A stretch of DNA of 64,000 nucleotides, taken from contig CAZYUJ010000003.1 of the NCBI GenBank assembly GCA_964650705.1, positions 155,830 through 219,829 of the forward strand, written 5' to 3'. Below the pieces are notes generated by a model. The model worked only from the letters and a program-made list of their open reading frames with translations. It ran no database searches and had not been told where the DNA came from. The DNA comes from Faeciplasma sp964650705. GTDB taxonomy: Bacteria; Bacillota; Clostridia; Oscillospirales; Ruminococcaceae. The translations under genes were made by a program, and so were the position numbers. Shown piece after piece: positions 24,334 through 33,292 of this stretch (its first letter is position 1; each line of letters opens with the position of its first letter).

Positions 24334-25041
24334 ATGAAGATCTCGAAATCACTCCTTATTATAATAGTACTCGCCTTGACGGCAACCCTTTTCACAGGAT
24401 GCTTGGCTGAGCCTGTCGCCGGCGAAGAGCTCATTTTGGCAGCTCGCAAAGAATACGTTTCGCTTAACTCCGCAAGAGTTGACGTTATAAATGATGAAAC
24501 GGGCGAATCTGAGCAGATCTTCATTTTTAAATATGACGAGAAGGATATGATGACCTATTCCTATATCGGGATCGGCGACGGCATCTATATCGCACAGTAT
24601 AACAACGGCTATGAGCAGTTTACCGAAGAAAACGGCACCTATGACTTCGCTCAGACCGGAGATGAAAGCTTTGCGGCATATTCGCGCGACGTTCCATATC
24701 CCTATGCCGGTGAGGGGCTTATACTATTTTATAAGAGCGCTGTCAATAATGAGCTTTCCTATATAGCTTCAAACGAACAGGCTACGGAAGTTTGCCATGT
24801 TTATGACATCACGAAGCTCGGCGATACCGAAACCGTCGGTGAGATGACCGGCTTTACCGTCAAATATTACTTCGACGGTGAGGGGAATCTTTTATATTTG
24901 AAGGAAATAACCGACGTTACGCTTTCGGACGGAACTCAAAAGACATATTCCTATTCGATCTATATAACAGAGCGAAACGCTGTGGATAGTGTGCCGAATC
25001 TTGTGAACATACCAACTGTTGACGACGGCTCGATAGTATAA
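24334..25041 (+). CDS. Lipoprotein of unknown function
   Basis: 235 residues from the ATG at 24334 (AAAGAAAGG upstream). The signal peptide ends FTGC with Cys23. The mature part is beta-rich with many Tyr/Glu residues and reads like a LolA/LppX- or DUF-type barrel half (for example SARVDVINDETGESEQIFIF and YSYIGIGDGIYIAQYNNGYE), but no family is certain. The start overlaps the terminator of the preceding gene closely, so a separate promoter must lie at or within 24240-24320, or expression is by readthrough. Confidence 0.75.
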   Translation: MKISKSLLIIIVLALTATLFTGCLAEPVAGEELILAARKEYVSLNSARVDVINDETGESEQIFIFKYDEKDMMTYSYIGIGDGIYIAQYNNGYEQFTEENGTYDFAQTGDESFAAYSRDVPYPYAGEGLILFYKSAVNNELSYIASNEQATEVCHVYDITKLGDTETVGEMTGFTVKYYFDGEGNLLYLKEITDVTLSDGTQKTYSYSIYITERNAVDSVPNLVNIPTVDDGSIV

Positions 25042-25127
25042 ATTTATTGTGTGCAAATTGCACAAAAATGAAGCTGAAATTAAGCGAAAATTCTACGCAC
25101 AAAAACTTAATAAAATGAGCAAAATGC

Positions 25128-25156
25128 TTGCAATCGCCCCGTTTATGTGGTATCAT
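25128..25156 (+). promoter_or_regulatory. Promoter of the ribosomal protein cluster
   Basis: TTGCAA (25128-25133), 17 bases, TATCAT (25151-25156) with TGG before the -10. Transcription from here gives a leader of about 330 bases before rpsJ. Confidence 0.8.
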
Positions 25157-25162
25157 AACCCT

Positions 25163-25354
25163 TGCGTGACTGCAAAAGATATGCGATGAAGCTGAAGGTT
25201 GCTGACGGTATGTCAGGTAATTTCGGCCGAGTATGTCCGATTTTAAACCGGGCGACTGTAAGAATGAACACGGTATGTGCTTTTAGCATCTTGCGGACAG
25301 ATGTGAAATTCTGTGGCGAAGAGTGCATAAATACTGCTGTGTCGTGCTGAGTCG
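25163..25354 (+). ncRNA. Structured leader of the S10 operon (candidate cis-regulatory RNA)
   Basis: This non-coding stretch lies between the promoter and an intrinsic terminator in front of rpsJ. It contains several short complementary blocks (for example GCTGACGG...CCGGGCGACTG, and GCATCTTGCGGACAGATG) and no gene with a ribosome binding site. A long leader with a terminator ahead of the S10 operon is known in Firmicutes as a control point, so attenuation of the whole ribosomal cluster is likely. I have not matched it to a named RNA family. Confidence 0.55.
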
Positions 25355-25384
25355 AACCGAAAAACGAAAGTTTTTCGGTTTTTT
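25355..25384 (+). terminator. Intrinsic terminator (attenuator) before rpsJ
   Basis: AACCGAAAAAC-GAAA-GTTTTTCGGTT followed by TTTT. It is 110 bases before rpsJ and downstream of the only visible promoter, so readthrough must be regulated. Confidence 0.85.
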
Positions 25385-25493
25385 AAATGGCTGGAGCACG
25401 AAACACACGGAAGCGTGTTAAAAAGACAGAAAGAGTTCGAAAACACCGAACTCAGCCCCTAAAAATCAAGGAAAATTTTAAGGAGGCGTTCAA

Positions 25494-25808
25494 ATGGCAG
25501 TCAATGAAAAAATCAGAATCAAGATCAAGGGCTATGAGCACTCGAATGTTGATGCAGCAGCAGCTAAGATCGTTGAAGCAGCTAAGAGAAGCGGCGCTAA
25601 GGTTTCCGGACCTATTCCGCTCCCTACTGACAGAGAGATCGTAACCATCCTTCGTGCAGTTCATAAGTATAAGGACAGCCGCGAGCAGTTCGAACTTAGA
25701 ACTCACAAGAGACTCGTTGATGTTTTGCATCCCACAAACGACACAACAGCAGCTTTGCAGAATCTTGAACTTCCTGCTGGTGTAGACATCGTAATGGAAA
25801 TCAAGTAA
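25494..25808 (+). CDS. rpsJ: 30S ribosomal protein S10
   Basis: 104 residues. It is part of the 30S head and, with NusB, a transcription antitermination factor. IRIKIKGYEHSNVDAAAAKI and the loop KRLVDVLHPTNDTTAALQNL are family-typical. AAGGAGGCG precedes the ATG. First gene of the cluster, following the attenuator. Confidence 0.99.
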   Translation: MAVNEKIRIKIKGYEHSNVDAAAAKIVEAAKRSGAKVSGPIPLPTDREIVTILRAVHKYKDSREQFELRTHKRLVDVLHPTNDTTAALQNLELPAGVDIVMEIK

Positions 25809-25906
25809 TTTCCTAAAGAAATCACCGAGTGATTTCTCAGCGAATTAAGTCACACGACAGGTCACGTCGGAGAGATCCGACCAATAACCAATTAGGAGGA
25901 AACATA

Positions 25907-26542
25907 ATGAAGAAAGGTATCATCGGCAAGAAGATCGGCATGACCCAGATCTTCGACGAGACCGGCAAGGTAATTCCGGTATCGGTTATCGAGGCAGGTC
26001 CTTGCGTAGTAGTTCAGAAGAAGACCGCTGAAAACGACGGCTATGAAGCTGTTCAGCTCGGTTTCGGAGACGCTACCGCAAAGAGCTTGAAGAAGCCTCT
26101 CACAGGTCATTTCAAGAAGGCAGACGTTGCCTTGAAGAAAACTCTTAAGGAATTCAGACTTGATGACATTTCCGCTCTCAATGTCGGCGACATCGTTAAG
26201 GCAGACATCTTTGCCGAAGGCGAATACGTTGACGTAAGCGGTATCAGCAAGGGTAAAGGATTTGCCGGCACTATCAAGCGCTGGAACAACTCCAGAATCA
26301 AGGAAACCCACGGTTCGGGTCCTGTTCACCGCCACGCAGGTTCTATGGGCGCATGTTCTTCGCCTTCGAGAATCTATAAGGGTAAGGGAATGCCCGGTCA
26401 CTTGGGTGCTGAAAAGGTCACCATTCAGAACCTCACAGTTGTCAAGGTCGACGCAGAAAATAATCTTATCGCAGTTAAGGGCGCTATCCCCGGCCCTAAG
26501 AACGGTATCGTTACCGTAATCAACAGCGTTAAGAAGGCTTAG
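25907..26542 (+). CDS. rplC: 50S ribosomal protein L3
   Basis: 211 residues from the ATG with AGGAGG upstream; an in-frame ATG 78 bases earlier has no such site. It begins KKGIIGKKIGMTQIFDETGK and contains the basic peptidyl-transferase-reaching loop around THGSGPVHRHAGSMGACSSP. The methylated Gln position of the enterobacterial form cannot be judged here. Confidence 0.99.
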   Translation: MKKGIIGKKIGMTQIFDETGKVIPVSVIEAGPCVVVQKKTAENDGYEAVQLGFGDATAKSLKKPLTGHFKKADVALKKTLKEFRLDDISALNVGDIVKADIFAEGEYVDVSGISKGKGFAGTIKRWNNSRIKETHGSGPVHRHAGSMGACSSPSRIYKGKGMPGHLGAEKVTIQNLTVVKVDAENNLIAVKGAIPGPKNGIVTVINSVKKA

Positions 26543-26559
26543 TGGAAGGAGGAAGTACA

Positions 26560-27183
26560 ATGTCAAAGATTTCCGTTTATGATATTAAAGGCAATGTAGT
26601 TGCCGACACTGAGCTTAACGATGCAATTTGGGGCATCGAACCCAACGTTCCCGTTATGCACGCAATGGTAGTTAACTACCTCGCAAATCAGAGACAGGGC
26701 ACACAGTCCACTCTTACAAGAACTGAAGTTTCCGGCGGCGGCAGAAAGCCTTGGAGACAGAAGGGCACAGGCCATGCAAGACAGGGTTCCACCAGATCTC
26801 CTCAGTGGACACACGGTGGCGTAGCTCTCGGTCCTAAGCCCCGCGACTACAGATATTCACTCAACAAGAAGGTTAGAAGACTTGCTATGAAGTCTGCACT
26901 TTCTACCAAGCTCGCTGACAACAACGTAGTTGTTCTCAACTCCATCGAGTTCGAAGCAATCAAGACCAAGAGCGTTTGCGAAATGCTCAAGGCTTTGAAC
27001 GTTGAAGGCAAGGCACTCATCGTAATGCCCGAAGTTAACGAGACAGTTATTAAGAGCGCAAGAAACATTCCCGGCGTTAAGACTGCTTTGGTCAACACCT
27101 TGAATGTTTACGACATCCTCAACTATGACAAGTTCATCGTTGTTACCGATGCCGTTGCTAAGATTGAGGAGGTTTATTGCTAA
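26560..27183 (+). CDS. rplD: 50S ribosomal protein L4
   Basis: 207 residues; GGAAGGAGG upstream of the ATG. The extended exit-tunnel loop is visible as GGGRKPWRQKGTGHARQGST (about 60-79). In enterobacteria L4 represses the S10 operon; whether it acts on the leader here is unknown. Its stop overlaps the rplW start (TAATG). Confidence 0.99.
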   Translation: MSKISVYDIKGNVVADTELNDAIWGIEPNVPVMHAMVVNYLANQRQGTQSTLTRTEVSGGGRKPWRQKGTGHARQGSTRSPQWTHGGVALGPKPRDYRYSLNKKVRRLAMKSALSTKLADNNVVVLNSIEFEAIKTKSVCEMLKALNVEGKALIVMPEVNETVIKSARNIPGVKTALVNTLNVYDILNYDKFIVVTDAVAKIEEVYC

Positions 27184-27479
27184 TGGTAAAGACTGCTCAA
27201 GATATCATCATCAAGCCCATCATCACCGAAGCTTCCATGGAAGACCTTCGTTCGGGCAAATACACCTTTATGGTTGCTAAGACCGCTAACAAGATCGAAG
27301 TTAAGGACGCTGTTGAAGAGATCTTCGGCGTTAAGGTAGCAAAGGTCAACACAATGCACGTTCGCGGCAGATCCCGCAGAATGGGCAAGTACGAGGGTAA
27401 GACTCCCGAGTGGAAAAAGGCAATCGTAACTCTTGCTGAGGGCTCCAAGACCATCGCATTCTTCGACGGCATGATCTGA
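27183..27479 (+). CDS. rplW: 50S ribosomal protein L23
   Basis: 98 residues from the ATG that overlaps the rplD stop; GAGGAGG lies inside the end of rplD, giving coupled translation. The family start DIIIKPIITEASMEDLRSGK and the rRNA-binding RGRSRRMGKYEGKTPEWKKA loop are present. L23 lies at the tunnel exit, where trigger factor and SRP dock. Confidence 0.99.
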   Translation: MVKTAQDIIIKPIITEASMEDLRSGKYTFMVAKTANKIEVKDAVEEIFGVKVAKVNTMHVRGRSRRMGKYEGKTPEWKKAIVTLAEGSKTIAFFDGMI

Positions 27480-27605
27480 TAGGATGCCTGCGGACAGTTT
27501 GAGCCGCACATTCCGGCAAAGAGAATTATGACTACTATATAAATAGTAAGTCGAACGTATGGGAGAATAAACTCCCGCTAAAACAAAACAAGGAGTGAAA
27601 CACAC

Positions 27606-28439
27606 ATGGCTATAAAGAGCTATAAGCCGACCACAAACGGCCGCAGAGGTATGACAGTTACCGACTACAGCAATTTGTCCAAGGTCGCTCCGGAAAGAAG
27701 CCTTCTTGAACCCCTTAAGAAGACCTCCGGCAGAAACAGCTATGGCAGAATCACCGTTCGTCATCACGGCGGCGGCGAAAGAAGAAAATACCGTGTAATC
27801 GACTTCAAGAGAAACAAGCTCGACATGAACGCAACCGTTCTCACACTTGAGTACGATCCTAACCGTTCAGCTCACATCGCTCTTGTACAGTACGAAGACG
27901 GTGAAAAGCGCTACATCATCGCACCTAACGGCCTCAAGGTCGGCGACGTTATCAGCGCAGGTGCAAATGCCGACATCAAGCCCGGCAACGCACTCCCCTT
28001 GATCAACATCCCTGTTGGTACATTCATTCACAACATCGAGCTTTATCCCGGCAAGGGCGCTCAGCTCGTAAGAAGTGCAGGCAACATGGCACAGCTCATG
28101 GGTCGTGAAGATGATTACGTTTTGGTAAGACTTCCTTCCGGCGAAATGAGATACATCCCCTCTAACTGCATGGCAACGATCGGTCAGGTCGGCAACATCG
28201 ACCACGAAAACGTGCACATCGGTAAGGCCGGACGTAAGCGCCACATGGGTTGGAGACCTACTGTAAGAGGTTCCGTAATGAACCCCTGCGATCACCCTCA
28301 CGGTGGTGGTGAAGGTAAGTCCCCTGTTGGCCGTCCTTCTCCTGTAACTCCTTGGGGCAAGCCTACAATGGGTTACAAGACCAGAGCTAAGCATCATCGC
28401 TCCGATAAGTTTATCGTAAAGCGTCGCAACGCTAAGTAA
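27606..28439 (+). CDS. rplB: 50S ribosomal protein L2
   Basis: 277 residues. Near the peptidyl transferase centre; the family's functional C-terminal block is present as PCDHPHGGGEGKSPVGRPSP. A 126-base gap with a small GGGAG/CTCCC hairpin separates it from rplW, longer than most spacings in the cluster. AAGGAGTG precedes the ATG. Confidence 0.99.
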   Translation: MAIKSYKPTTNGRRGMTVTDYSNLSKVAPERSLLEPLKKTSGRNSYGRITVRHHGGGERRKYRVIDFKRNKLDMNATVLTLEYDPNRSAHIALVQYEDGEKRYIIAPNGLKVGDVISAGANADIKPGNALPLINIPVGTFIHNIELYPGKGAQLVRSAGNMAQLMGREDDYVLVRLPSGEMRYIPSNCMATIGQVGNIDHENVHIGKAGRKRHMGWRPTVRGSVMNPCDHPHGGGEGKSPVGRPSPVTPWGKPTMGYKTRAKHHRSDKFIVKRRNAK

Positions 28440-28462
28440 TGTCGAAAGGAGGCAGATGAATA

Positions 28463-28744
28463 ATGGGTAGAAGTATTAAAAAGGGACCTTATGTACAGGA
28501 ATCTCTTTACAAGAAAGTCATCGCTATGAACGAAGCAGGAGAAAAGAAGGCTGTCAAGACCTGGAGCCGCGCTTCTGTAATCTTCCCTGATTTCGTTGGT
28601 CATACATTTGCCGTCCACGACGGACGCAAGCACGTACCGGTTTATGTCACAGAGGATATGGTTGGTCACAAGCTCGGAGAGTTTGCTCCCACCAGAACCT
28701 TCAAGGGCCACGCAGGCTCCAAGACATCTAACAACGGTAAGTAA
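28463..28744 (+). CDS. rpsS: 30S ribosomal protein S19
   Basis: 93 residues beginning MGRSIKKGPYVQESLYKKV; it forms the head with S13. TFAVHDGRKHVPVYVTEDMV and the C-terminal HKLGEFAPTRTFKGH are typical. AAAGGAGG upstream. Confidence 0.99.
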   Translation: MGRSIKKGPYVQESLYKKVIAMNEAGEKKAVKTWSRASVIFPDFVGHTFAVHDGRKHVPVYVTEDMVGHKLGEFAPTRTFKGHAGSKTSNNGK

Positions 28745-28764
28745 GCCGGAAGGAGGATATTTAA

Positions 28765-29100
28765 ATGGAAGGCAGAGCAATACTCAGAACTGCACGTATT
28801 GCACCTCGTAAGGTTGAAATCGTTTTGAACCTTATCAGAGGCAAGGATCTCGAAACAGCTTTGGCTTATGTTAAGCACACACCTAAGGCTGCTTGCGAGT
28901 ATATTGAAAAGCTCCTCAATTCGGCTGCAGCAAACGCAGAAAACAACTTCGGCATGGATAAGAAAAACCTCTATGTTGCAGAGTGCTACGTTTGCCCGGG
29001 ACCGATTATGAAGAGAATCATGCCCAGAGCTCAGGGCAGAGCATTTAGAATTCTCAAGAGAACATCTCACATCACTGTTGTTCTCAAGGAAAAGGAATAA
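28765..29100 (+). CDS. rplV: 50S ribosomal protein L22
   Basis: 111 residues, the usual length. The long hairpin that reaches into the exit tunnel is the PGPIMKRIMPRAQGRAFRIL stretch (about 73-92). AAGGAGG precedes the ATG. Confidence 0.99.
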   Translation: MEGRAILRTARIAPRKVEIVLNLIRGKDLETALAYVKHTPKAACEYIEKLLNSAAANAENNFGMDKKNLYVAECYVCPGPIMKRIMPRAQGRAFRILKRTSHITVVLKEKE

Positions 29101-29117
29101 GTCGAAGGAGGTAAACT

Positions 29118-29864
29118 ATGGGACAGAAAGTAAATCCGCACGGTTTGCGTGTCGGAGTAATCAAGAATTGGGATTCCCGCTGGTTTGCAGACAAGAGCAC
29201 TTTCGGCGATACCCTTGTTGAGGATTACAACATTCGTAATTACATCAAGAAGAACTTGTACGCTGCAGGTGTTCCCAAGATCGAAATCGAAAGATTTGCA
29301 GACAAGGTTAAAATCCACATTCACTGCGCTAAGCCCGGTCTCGTAATCGGCAGAGGCGGTGAAGCTATCGAAAAGCTCAGACTCGACATCGAAAAGATGA
29401 TCGGCAAGACAGTTGCACTTAACATCTTCGAAGTTAAGTCCCCTGACCTTGACGCTACCTTGGTAGCTGAAAAGATCGCTCTCGACCTCGAGAACAGAGT
29501 TGCATTCAGAAGAGCAATGAAGGGCGCTATCGGAAGAGCAATGAAGCTCGGTGCTAAGGGTATCAAGATCAAGGCAAGCGGCCGTTTAGCCGGCGCTGAG
29601 ATCGCAAGAAGCGAAACCTATCACGAAGGCACAATTCCGTTGCAGACCATCAGAGCTGACATCGACTACGGTACTGCAGAAGCAGCAACCACATACGGCA
29701 GAATCGGTGTTAAGGTTTGGATCTATAAGGGCGAAGTTTTGAAGGGTGAAGCTACTGCACAGCAGGAAAGACCCGAAAGAAAGCGCCGCAACAACAACGA
29801 CAGACGTCCCAGAAACAATGACAGACGTCCTCGTACAGAAAGAAAAGAAGGAGGCAACAAGTAA
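29118..29864 (+). CDS. rpsC: 30S ribosomal protein S3
   Basis: 248 residues: a KH domain (KPGLVIGRGGEAIEKLRLDI) and a C-terminal domain ending in a long Arg/Asn-rich tail (ERKRRNNNDRRPRNNDRRPR and onward), longer and more repetitive than usual. It lines the mRNA entry channel. The stop overlaps the rplP start. Confidence 0.99.
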   Translation: MGQKVNPHGLRVGVIKNWDSRWFADKSTFGDTLVEDYNIRNYIKKNLYAAGVPKIEIERFADKVKIHIHCAKPGLVIGRGGEAIEKLRLDIEKMIGKTVALNIFEVKSPDLDATLVAEKIALDLENRVAFRRAMKGAIGRAMKLGAKGIKIKASGRLAGAEIARSETYHEGTIPLQTIRADIDYGTAEAATTYGRIGVKVWIYKGEVLKGEATAQQERPERKRRNNNDRRPRNNDRRPRTERKEGGNK

Positions 29865-30289
29865 TGTTACTTCCAAAGAGAGTTAAATATCGTAAGCAGC
29901 AGCGCGGTCGTATGACCGGCAAGGCTACCAGAGGTAACAAGGTTACTGACGGTCAGTACGGCTTGCAGGCACTTCAGCCCGCTTGGATCACCTCCAACCA
30001 GATTGAAGCAGCCCGTATCGCTATGACACGTTACATCAAGCGTGGCGGTCAGGTTTGGATCAAGATCTTCCCTGACAAGCCCGTAACAACCAAGGCTTTG
30101 GGTACTCGTATGGGTTCCGGTAAAGGTACTCCTGAGTACTGGGTAGCAGTAGTTAAGCCCGGTCGCGTAATGTTCGAGATCGCAGGCGTAAGTGAAGAAG
30201 TTGCACGTGAGGCTATGCGTTTGGCTATGCACAAGCTTCCCATCAAGTGCAAGTTCGTAGTTAAAGAAGAAACGGGTGGTGAGCAATAA
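29864..30289 (+). CDS. rplP: 50S ribosomal protein L16
   Basis: 141 residues. It starts MLLPKRVKYRKQQRGRMTGK and contains RVWI-like basic patches and PDKPVTTKALGTRMGSGKG that contact A-site tRNA. Translation is coupled by a TAATG overlap with rpsC and another with rpmC. Confidence 0.99.
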   Translation: MLLPKRVKYRKQQRGRMTGKATRGNKVTDGQYGLQALQPAWITSNQIEAARIAMTRYIKRGGQVWIKIFPDKPVTTKALGTRMGSGKGTPEYWVAVVKPGRVMFEIAGVSEEVAREAMRLAMHKLPIKCKFVVKEETGGEQ

Positions 30290-30480
30290 TGAAAGCAAGT
30301 GAAATCAAAGAGATGACTCTTGTTGAGTTGAACAACAAGCTTGTTGACCTTAAGAAAGAGCTTTTTAACCTTCGTTTTCAGCATGCTGTAAACCAGCTTG
30401 ACAACCCCATGAGAATCAAGGCTGTTAAGAAGGATATTGCTCGAATCAAGACCTTCATTCGTGCGCAAGAGTCCAAGTAA
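30289..30480 (+). CDS. rpmC: 50S ribosomal protein L29
   Basis: 63 residues in two helices: MKASEIKEMTLVELNNKLVD and ELFNLRFQHAVNQLDNPMRI. It sits near the tunnel exit. The start overlaps the rplP stop. Confidence 0.99.
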   Translation: MKASEIKEMTLVELNNKLVDLKKELFNLRFQHAVNQLDNPMRIKAVKKDIARIKTFIRAQESK

Positions 30481-30500
30481 GATAAGAAGGAGGATTTACT

Positions 30501-30758
30501 GTGAGCGAAAGAAATCTTAGAAAAACAAGAGTGGGCAAGGTAGTTTCCAACAAGATGGACAAGACCATCGTAGTTGCTATCGAAGACAACGTAAAGCATC
30601 CCCTCTACAACAAGATCATTAAGAGAACAGTCAAGTTCAAGGCTCATGACGAAAACAATGTTTGCAATATCGGCGACAGAGTTGAGATCATGGAAACCCG
30701 TCCTTTGTCCAAGGATAAGAGATGGCGTTTAGTAAGAGTCATTGAAGTGGCTAAGTAA
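30501..30758 (+). CDS. rpsQ: 30S ribosomal protein S17
   Basis: 85 residues with a GTG start preceded by AAGGAGG. The OB-fold carries RKTRVGKVVSNKMDKTIVVA and the typical IMETRPLSKDKRWRLVRVIE. It binds the 5' domain of 16S rRNA. Confidence 0.98.
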   Translation: MSERNLRKTRVGKVVSNKMDKTIVVAIEDNVKHPLYNKIIKRTVKFKAHDENNVCNIGDRVEIMETRPLSKDKRWRLVRVIEVAK

Positions 30759-30824
30759 TTAAAAGTAGGGTGAGACCGTTAGACGGTACTCAGATTTCTT
30801 AAAAACTGAAAGGAGGAACTTGCT

Positions 30825-31193
30825 GTGATACAAATGCAGACAAGACTCAAGGCTGCTGACAATACAGGTGCTAAAGAGCTCCAGTGCATCAGAGTTTTGG
30901 GCGGTACACGCAGACGCTATGCTAACATCGGCGACGTAGTTGTTGCTTCCGTAAAGAAGGCAGCTCCCGGCGGCGTAGTTAAGAAGGGCGACGTTGTAAA
31001 AGCAGTAATCGTTCGTTCAGCTAAGGGTCTTCGTCGTGAGGATGGAACCTACATCCGTTTCGATGAAAACGCAGCTGTAATTATAAAAGAAGACAAAACA
31101 CCCAGAGGAACCCGTATCTTTGGCCCAGTAGCCAGAGAACTCAGAGACAATGATTTCGTAAAGATCATGTCCTTGGCTCCCGAGGTACTTTAA
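30825..31193 (+). CDS. rplN: 50S ribosomal protein L14
   Basis: 122 residues with a GTG start; AAAGGAGG lies upstream. It opens MIQMQTRLKAADNTGAKELQ and ends IMSLAPEVL, both typical. It bridges the subunits with L19. Confidence 0.99.
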   Translation: MIQMQTRLKAADNTGAKELQCIRVLGGTRRRYANIGDVVVASVKKAAPGGVVKKGDVVKAVIVRSAKGLRREDGTYIRFDENAAVIIKEDKTPRGTRIFGPVARELRDNDFVKIMSLAPEVL

Positions 31194-31210
31194 TCGGAGG
31201 TGTCGATATT

Positions 31211-31534
31211 ATGAATAACAAAGTTCACGTTAAAACAGGCGACACCGTTTTGGTTCTTAGCGGAAGAGACAACGGCAAGACCGGTAAGGTTTTGGCTGTT
31301 TCCCCTAAGGAAGGAAAAGTAATCGTTGAAGGCTTGAACATTGTAACCAAGCACATTAAGCCCCGCAGACAGGGCGAGACAGGCGGCATCGTTAAGGCTG
31401 AGGCTGCTATGTATGCTTCCAAGGTTCAGCTCGTGTGCCCCAAGTGCCACAAGGGTACAAGAATTGCACACAAGATCGACGGTGAAGGAAACAAGGTAAG
31501 AATTTGCAAGCACTGCGGTGCTGAAATTAAGTAG
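31211..31534 (+). CDS. rplX: 50S ribosomal protein L24
   Basis: 107 residues: a KOW motif (GDTVLVLSGRDNGKTGKVLA) and a C-terminal zinc-ribbon-like pair, CPKC (about 77-80) and CKHC (about 99-102). It initiates 50S assembly by binding 23S rRNA. Confidence 0.99.
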   Translation: MNNKVHVKTGDTVLVLSGRDNGKTGKVLAVSPKEGKVIVEGLNIVTKHIKPRRQGETGGIVKAEAAMYASKVQLVCPKCHKGTRIAHKIDGEGNKVRICKHCGAEIK

Positions 31535-31544
31535 GAGGAGAAAC

Positions 31545-32084
31545 ATGGCTAGATTAAAAGAACAGTATGTCAGCGAAGTAGCTCCTGCACTTATGAAGAA
31601 GTTCGGCTACAAGAACGTAATGCAGATCCCCAAGCTCGACAAGGTCGTTATCAACGTCGGCTGCGGTGAAGCAAAGGAAAACTCTAAGGTAATTGAAGCC
31701 GTATGCAACGACCTCGCTGCAATCACAGGCCAGAAGCCTATCGTTTGTAAAGCAAAGAAGTCGGTCGCAAACTTCAAGCTCCGTGAAGGTATGCCTATCG
31801 GCGTAAAGGTTACTTTGCGCGCTGACAAAATGTATGAATTCGTTGACAGACTCTTCAACGTTGCGTTCCCCCGTGTTCGTGACTTCAAGGGCATCAACCC
31901 CAATTCATTCGATGGCAGAGGCAACTATTCGACCGGTATCAAGGAACAGCTTATCTTCCCTGAGATCGAGTTCGACAAGGTAGACAAGGTTCGTGGTATG
32001 GATATCAACTTCATCACCACTGCAAAGACTGACGAAGAAGCTAAGGAGCTGCTCGCATTGCTCGGCGCTCCCTTCGCAAAGTAA
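31545..32084 (+). CDS. rplE: 50S ribosomal protein L5
   Basis: 179 residues from the ATG with AGGAGG upstream (an earlier in-frame start falls inside rplX). The family segments VINVGCGEAKENSKVIEAVC and RVRDFKGINPNSFDGRGNYS are present. It binds 5S rRNA with L18. Confidence 0.99.
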   Translation: MARLKEQYVSEVAPALMKKFGYKNVMQIPKLDKVVINVGCGEAKENSKVIEAVCNDLAAITGQKPIVCKAKKSVANFKLREGMPIGVKVTLRADKMYEFVDRLFNVAFPRVRDFKGINPNSFDGRGNYSTGIKEQLIFPEIEFDKVDKVRGMDINFITTAKTDEEAKELLALLGAPFAK

Positions 32085-32099
32085 TGAGGAGGAATACAC

Positions 32100-32285
32100 A
32101 TGGCTAAGAAGGCAATGGTTTTAAAACAGCAGGCAGAGCCTAAGTACTCCACCCGTGCTTACAACAGATGTAAGATCTGCGGAAGACCTCACGCTTATCT
32201 CAGAAAGTTCGGCGTATGCCGTATCTGCTTCAGAGAATTAGCACACGACGGTCAGATCCCAGGAGTTAAGAAGGCTAGCTGGTAA
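32100..32285 (+). CDS. rpsN: 30S ribosomal protein S14, zinc-binding (type Z)
   Basis: 61 residues, the short form with a zinc site: CKIC (about 24-27) and CRIC (about 40-43). It ends IPGVKKASW as in other Firmicutes. AGGAGG precedes the ATG. Confidence 0.99.
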   Translation: MAKKAMVLKQQAEPKYSTRAYNRCKICGRPHAYLRKFGVCRICFRELAHDGQIPGVKKASW

Positions 32286-32311
32286 AATTTCAGCAAAGGA
32301 GGCAAAACGGT

Positions 32312-32710
32312 ATGCAGATTACTGATACAATAGCTGACTTGTTGACCAGAATTCGTAACGCGAGTTCGGCAAAGCATGCTACAGTAGACGTTCCTGCTTC
32401 TAACGTCAAAAAGGCTATCACTGAGATCCTTCTCAACGAAGGCTACATTAAGAGCTATCAGGTAGTTGAAGACGGCAAGCAGGGTATTATAAGAATCACT
32501 CTCAAATATGACGAGAACAGAACACCCGTAATCTCCGGCATCAGAAGAGTTTCTAAGCCCGGTCTTAGAATCTATTCCAGCTGTGAGGATATGCCTAAGG
32601 TTATGAAAGGTCTTGGCGTTGCGATCGTGTCCACTTCTAAGGGCATCGTGACCGACAAGAAGGCAAGAGAACTCGGCGTCGGCGGTGAAATTCTCGCATT
32701 CGTCTGGTAA
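32312..32710 (+). CDS. rpsH: 30S ribosomal protein S8
   Basis: 132 residues. DTIADLLTRIRNASSAKHAT and the C-terminal STSKGIVTDKKARELGVGGE are typical. It binds the central domain of 16S rRNA and represses the spc operon in enterobacteria. Confidence 0.99.
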   Translation: MQITDTIADLLTRIRNASSAKHATVDVPASNVKKAITEILLNEGYIKSYQVVEDGKQGIIRITLKYDENRTPVISGIRRVSKPGLRIYSSCEDMPKVMKGLGVAIVSTSKGIVTDKKARELGVGGEILAFVW

Positions 32711-32721
32711 GGAGGCTAATT

Positions 32722-33273
32722 ATGTCCAGAATTGGTTTAAAACCCATTAGCGTTCCTGCAGGCGTAGAAGTTACAGTTGCACAGGGCAACCTCGTAACAG
32801 TTAAGGGCCCCAAGGGAACTCTTACAAAGAAGTTCAACGAGAACTTGACAATTGCTCAGGAAGGTGCGGTTATCAACGTTAGCCGTCCCAACGATGAGCC
32901 CGAAAATAAAGCACTTCACGGTTTAACCAGAACCCTCGTTGCTAACATGGTAGAGGGCGTAACAAACGGTTATTCCAAGACCCTTATTATCGAAGGCGTT
33001 GGTTACAGAGCTGCAAAGCAGGGTAAGGAAGTTGTTCTCAACCTCGGTTACTCTCATCAGGTATTCGTATCTGAAGTTGAAGGAATCACCCTCGCAGTTC
33101 CTCAGCCCAACCAGATCATAGTAAGCGGTATCGATAAGCAGCAGGTTGGTCAGTTTGCTTGCGAGATCAGATCTCATCGTCCTCCCGAACCCTATAAGGG
33201 CAAGGGTATCCGTTACGACGGCGAAGTTATCATCCGCAAGGAAGGTAAGGCCGGCAAGGGCGGCAAGAAGTAA
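32722..33273 (+). CDS. rplF: 50S ribosomal protein L6
   Basis: 183 residues with two related domains. The start MSRIGLKPISVPAGVEV and the C-terminal RPPEPYKGKGIRYDGE are family landmarks. It lies near the sarcin-ricin loop. AAGGAGG precedes the ATG. Confidence 0.99.
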   Translation: MSRIGLKPISVPAGVEVTVAQGNLVTVKGPKGTLTKKFNENLTIAQEGAVINVSRPNDEPENKALHGLTRTLVANMVEGVTNGYSKTLIIEGVGYRAAKQGKEVVLNLGYSHQVFVSEVEGITLAVPQPNQIIVSGIDKQQVGQFACEIRSHRPPEPYKGKGIRYDGEVIIRKEGKAGKGGKK

Positions 33274-33292
33274 TTAAAGGAGTGTAACAACT

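Noticed and set aside
29118..29864. The Arg/Asn-rich tail of S3 as a frameshift product
   Set aside because: The frame runs cleanly to a TAATG overlap with rplP, and S3 tails vary widely in Firmicutes.
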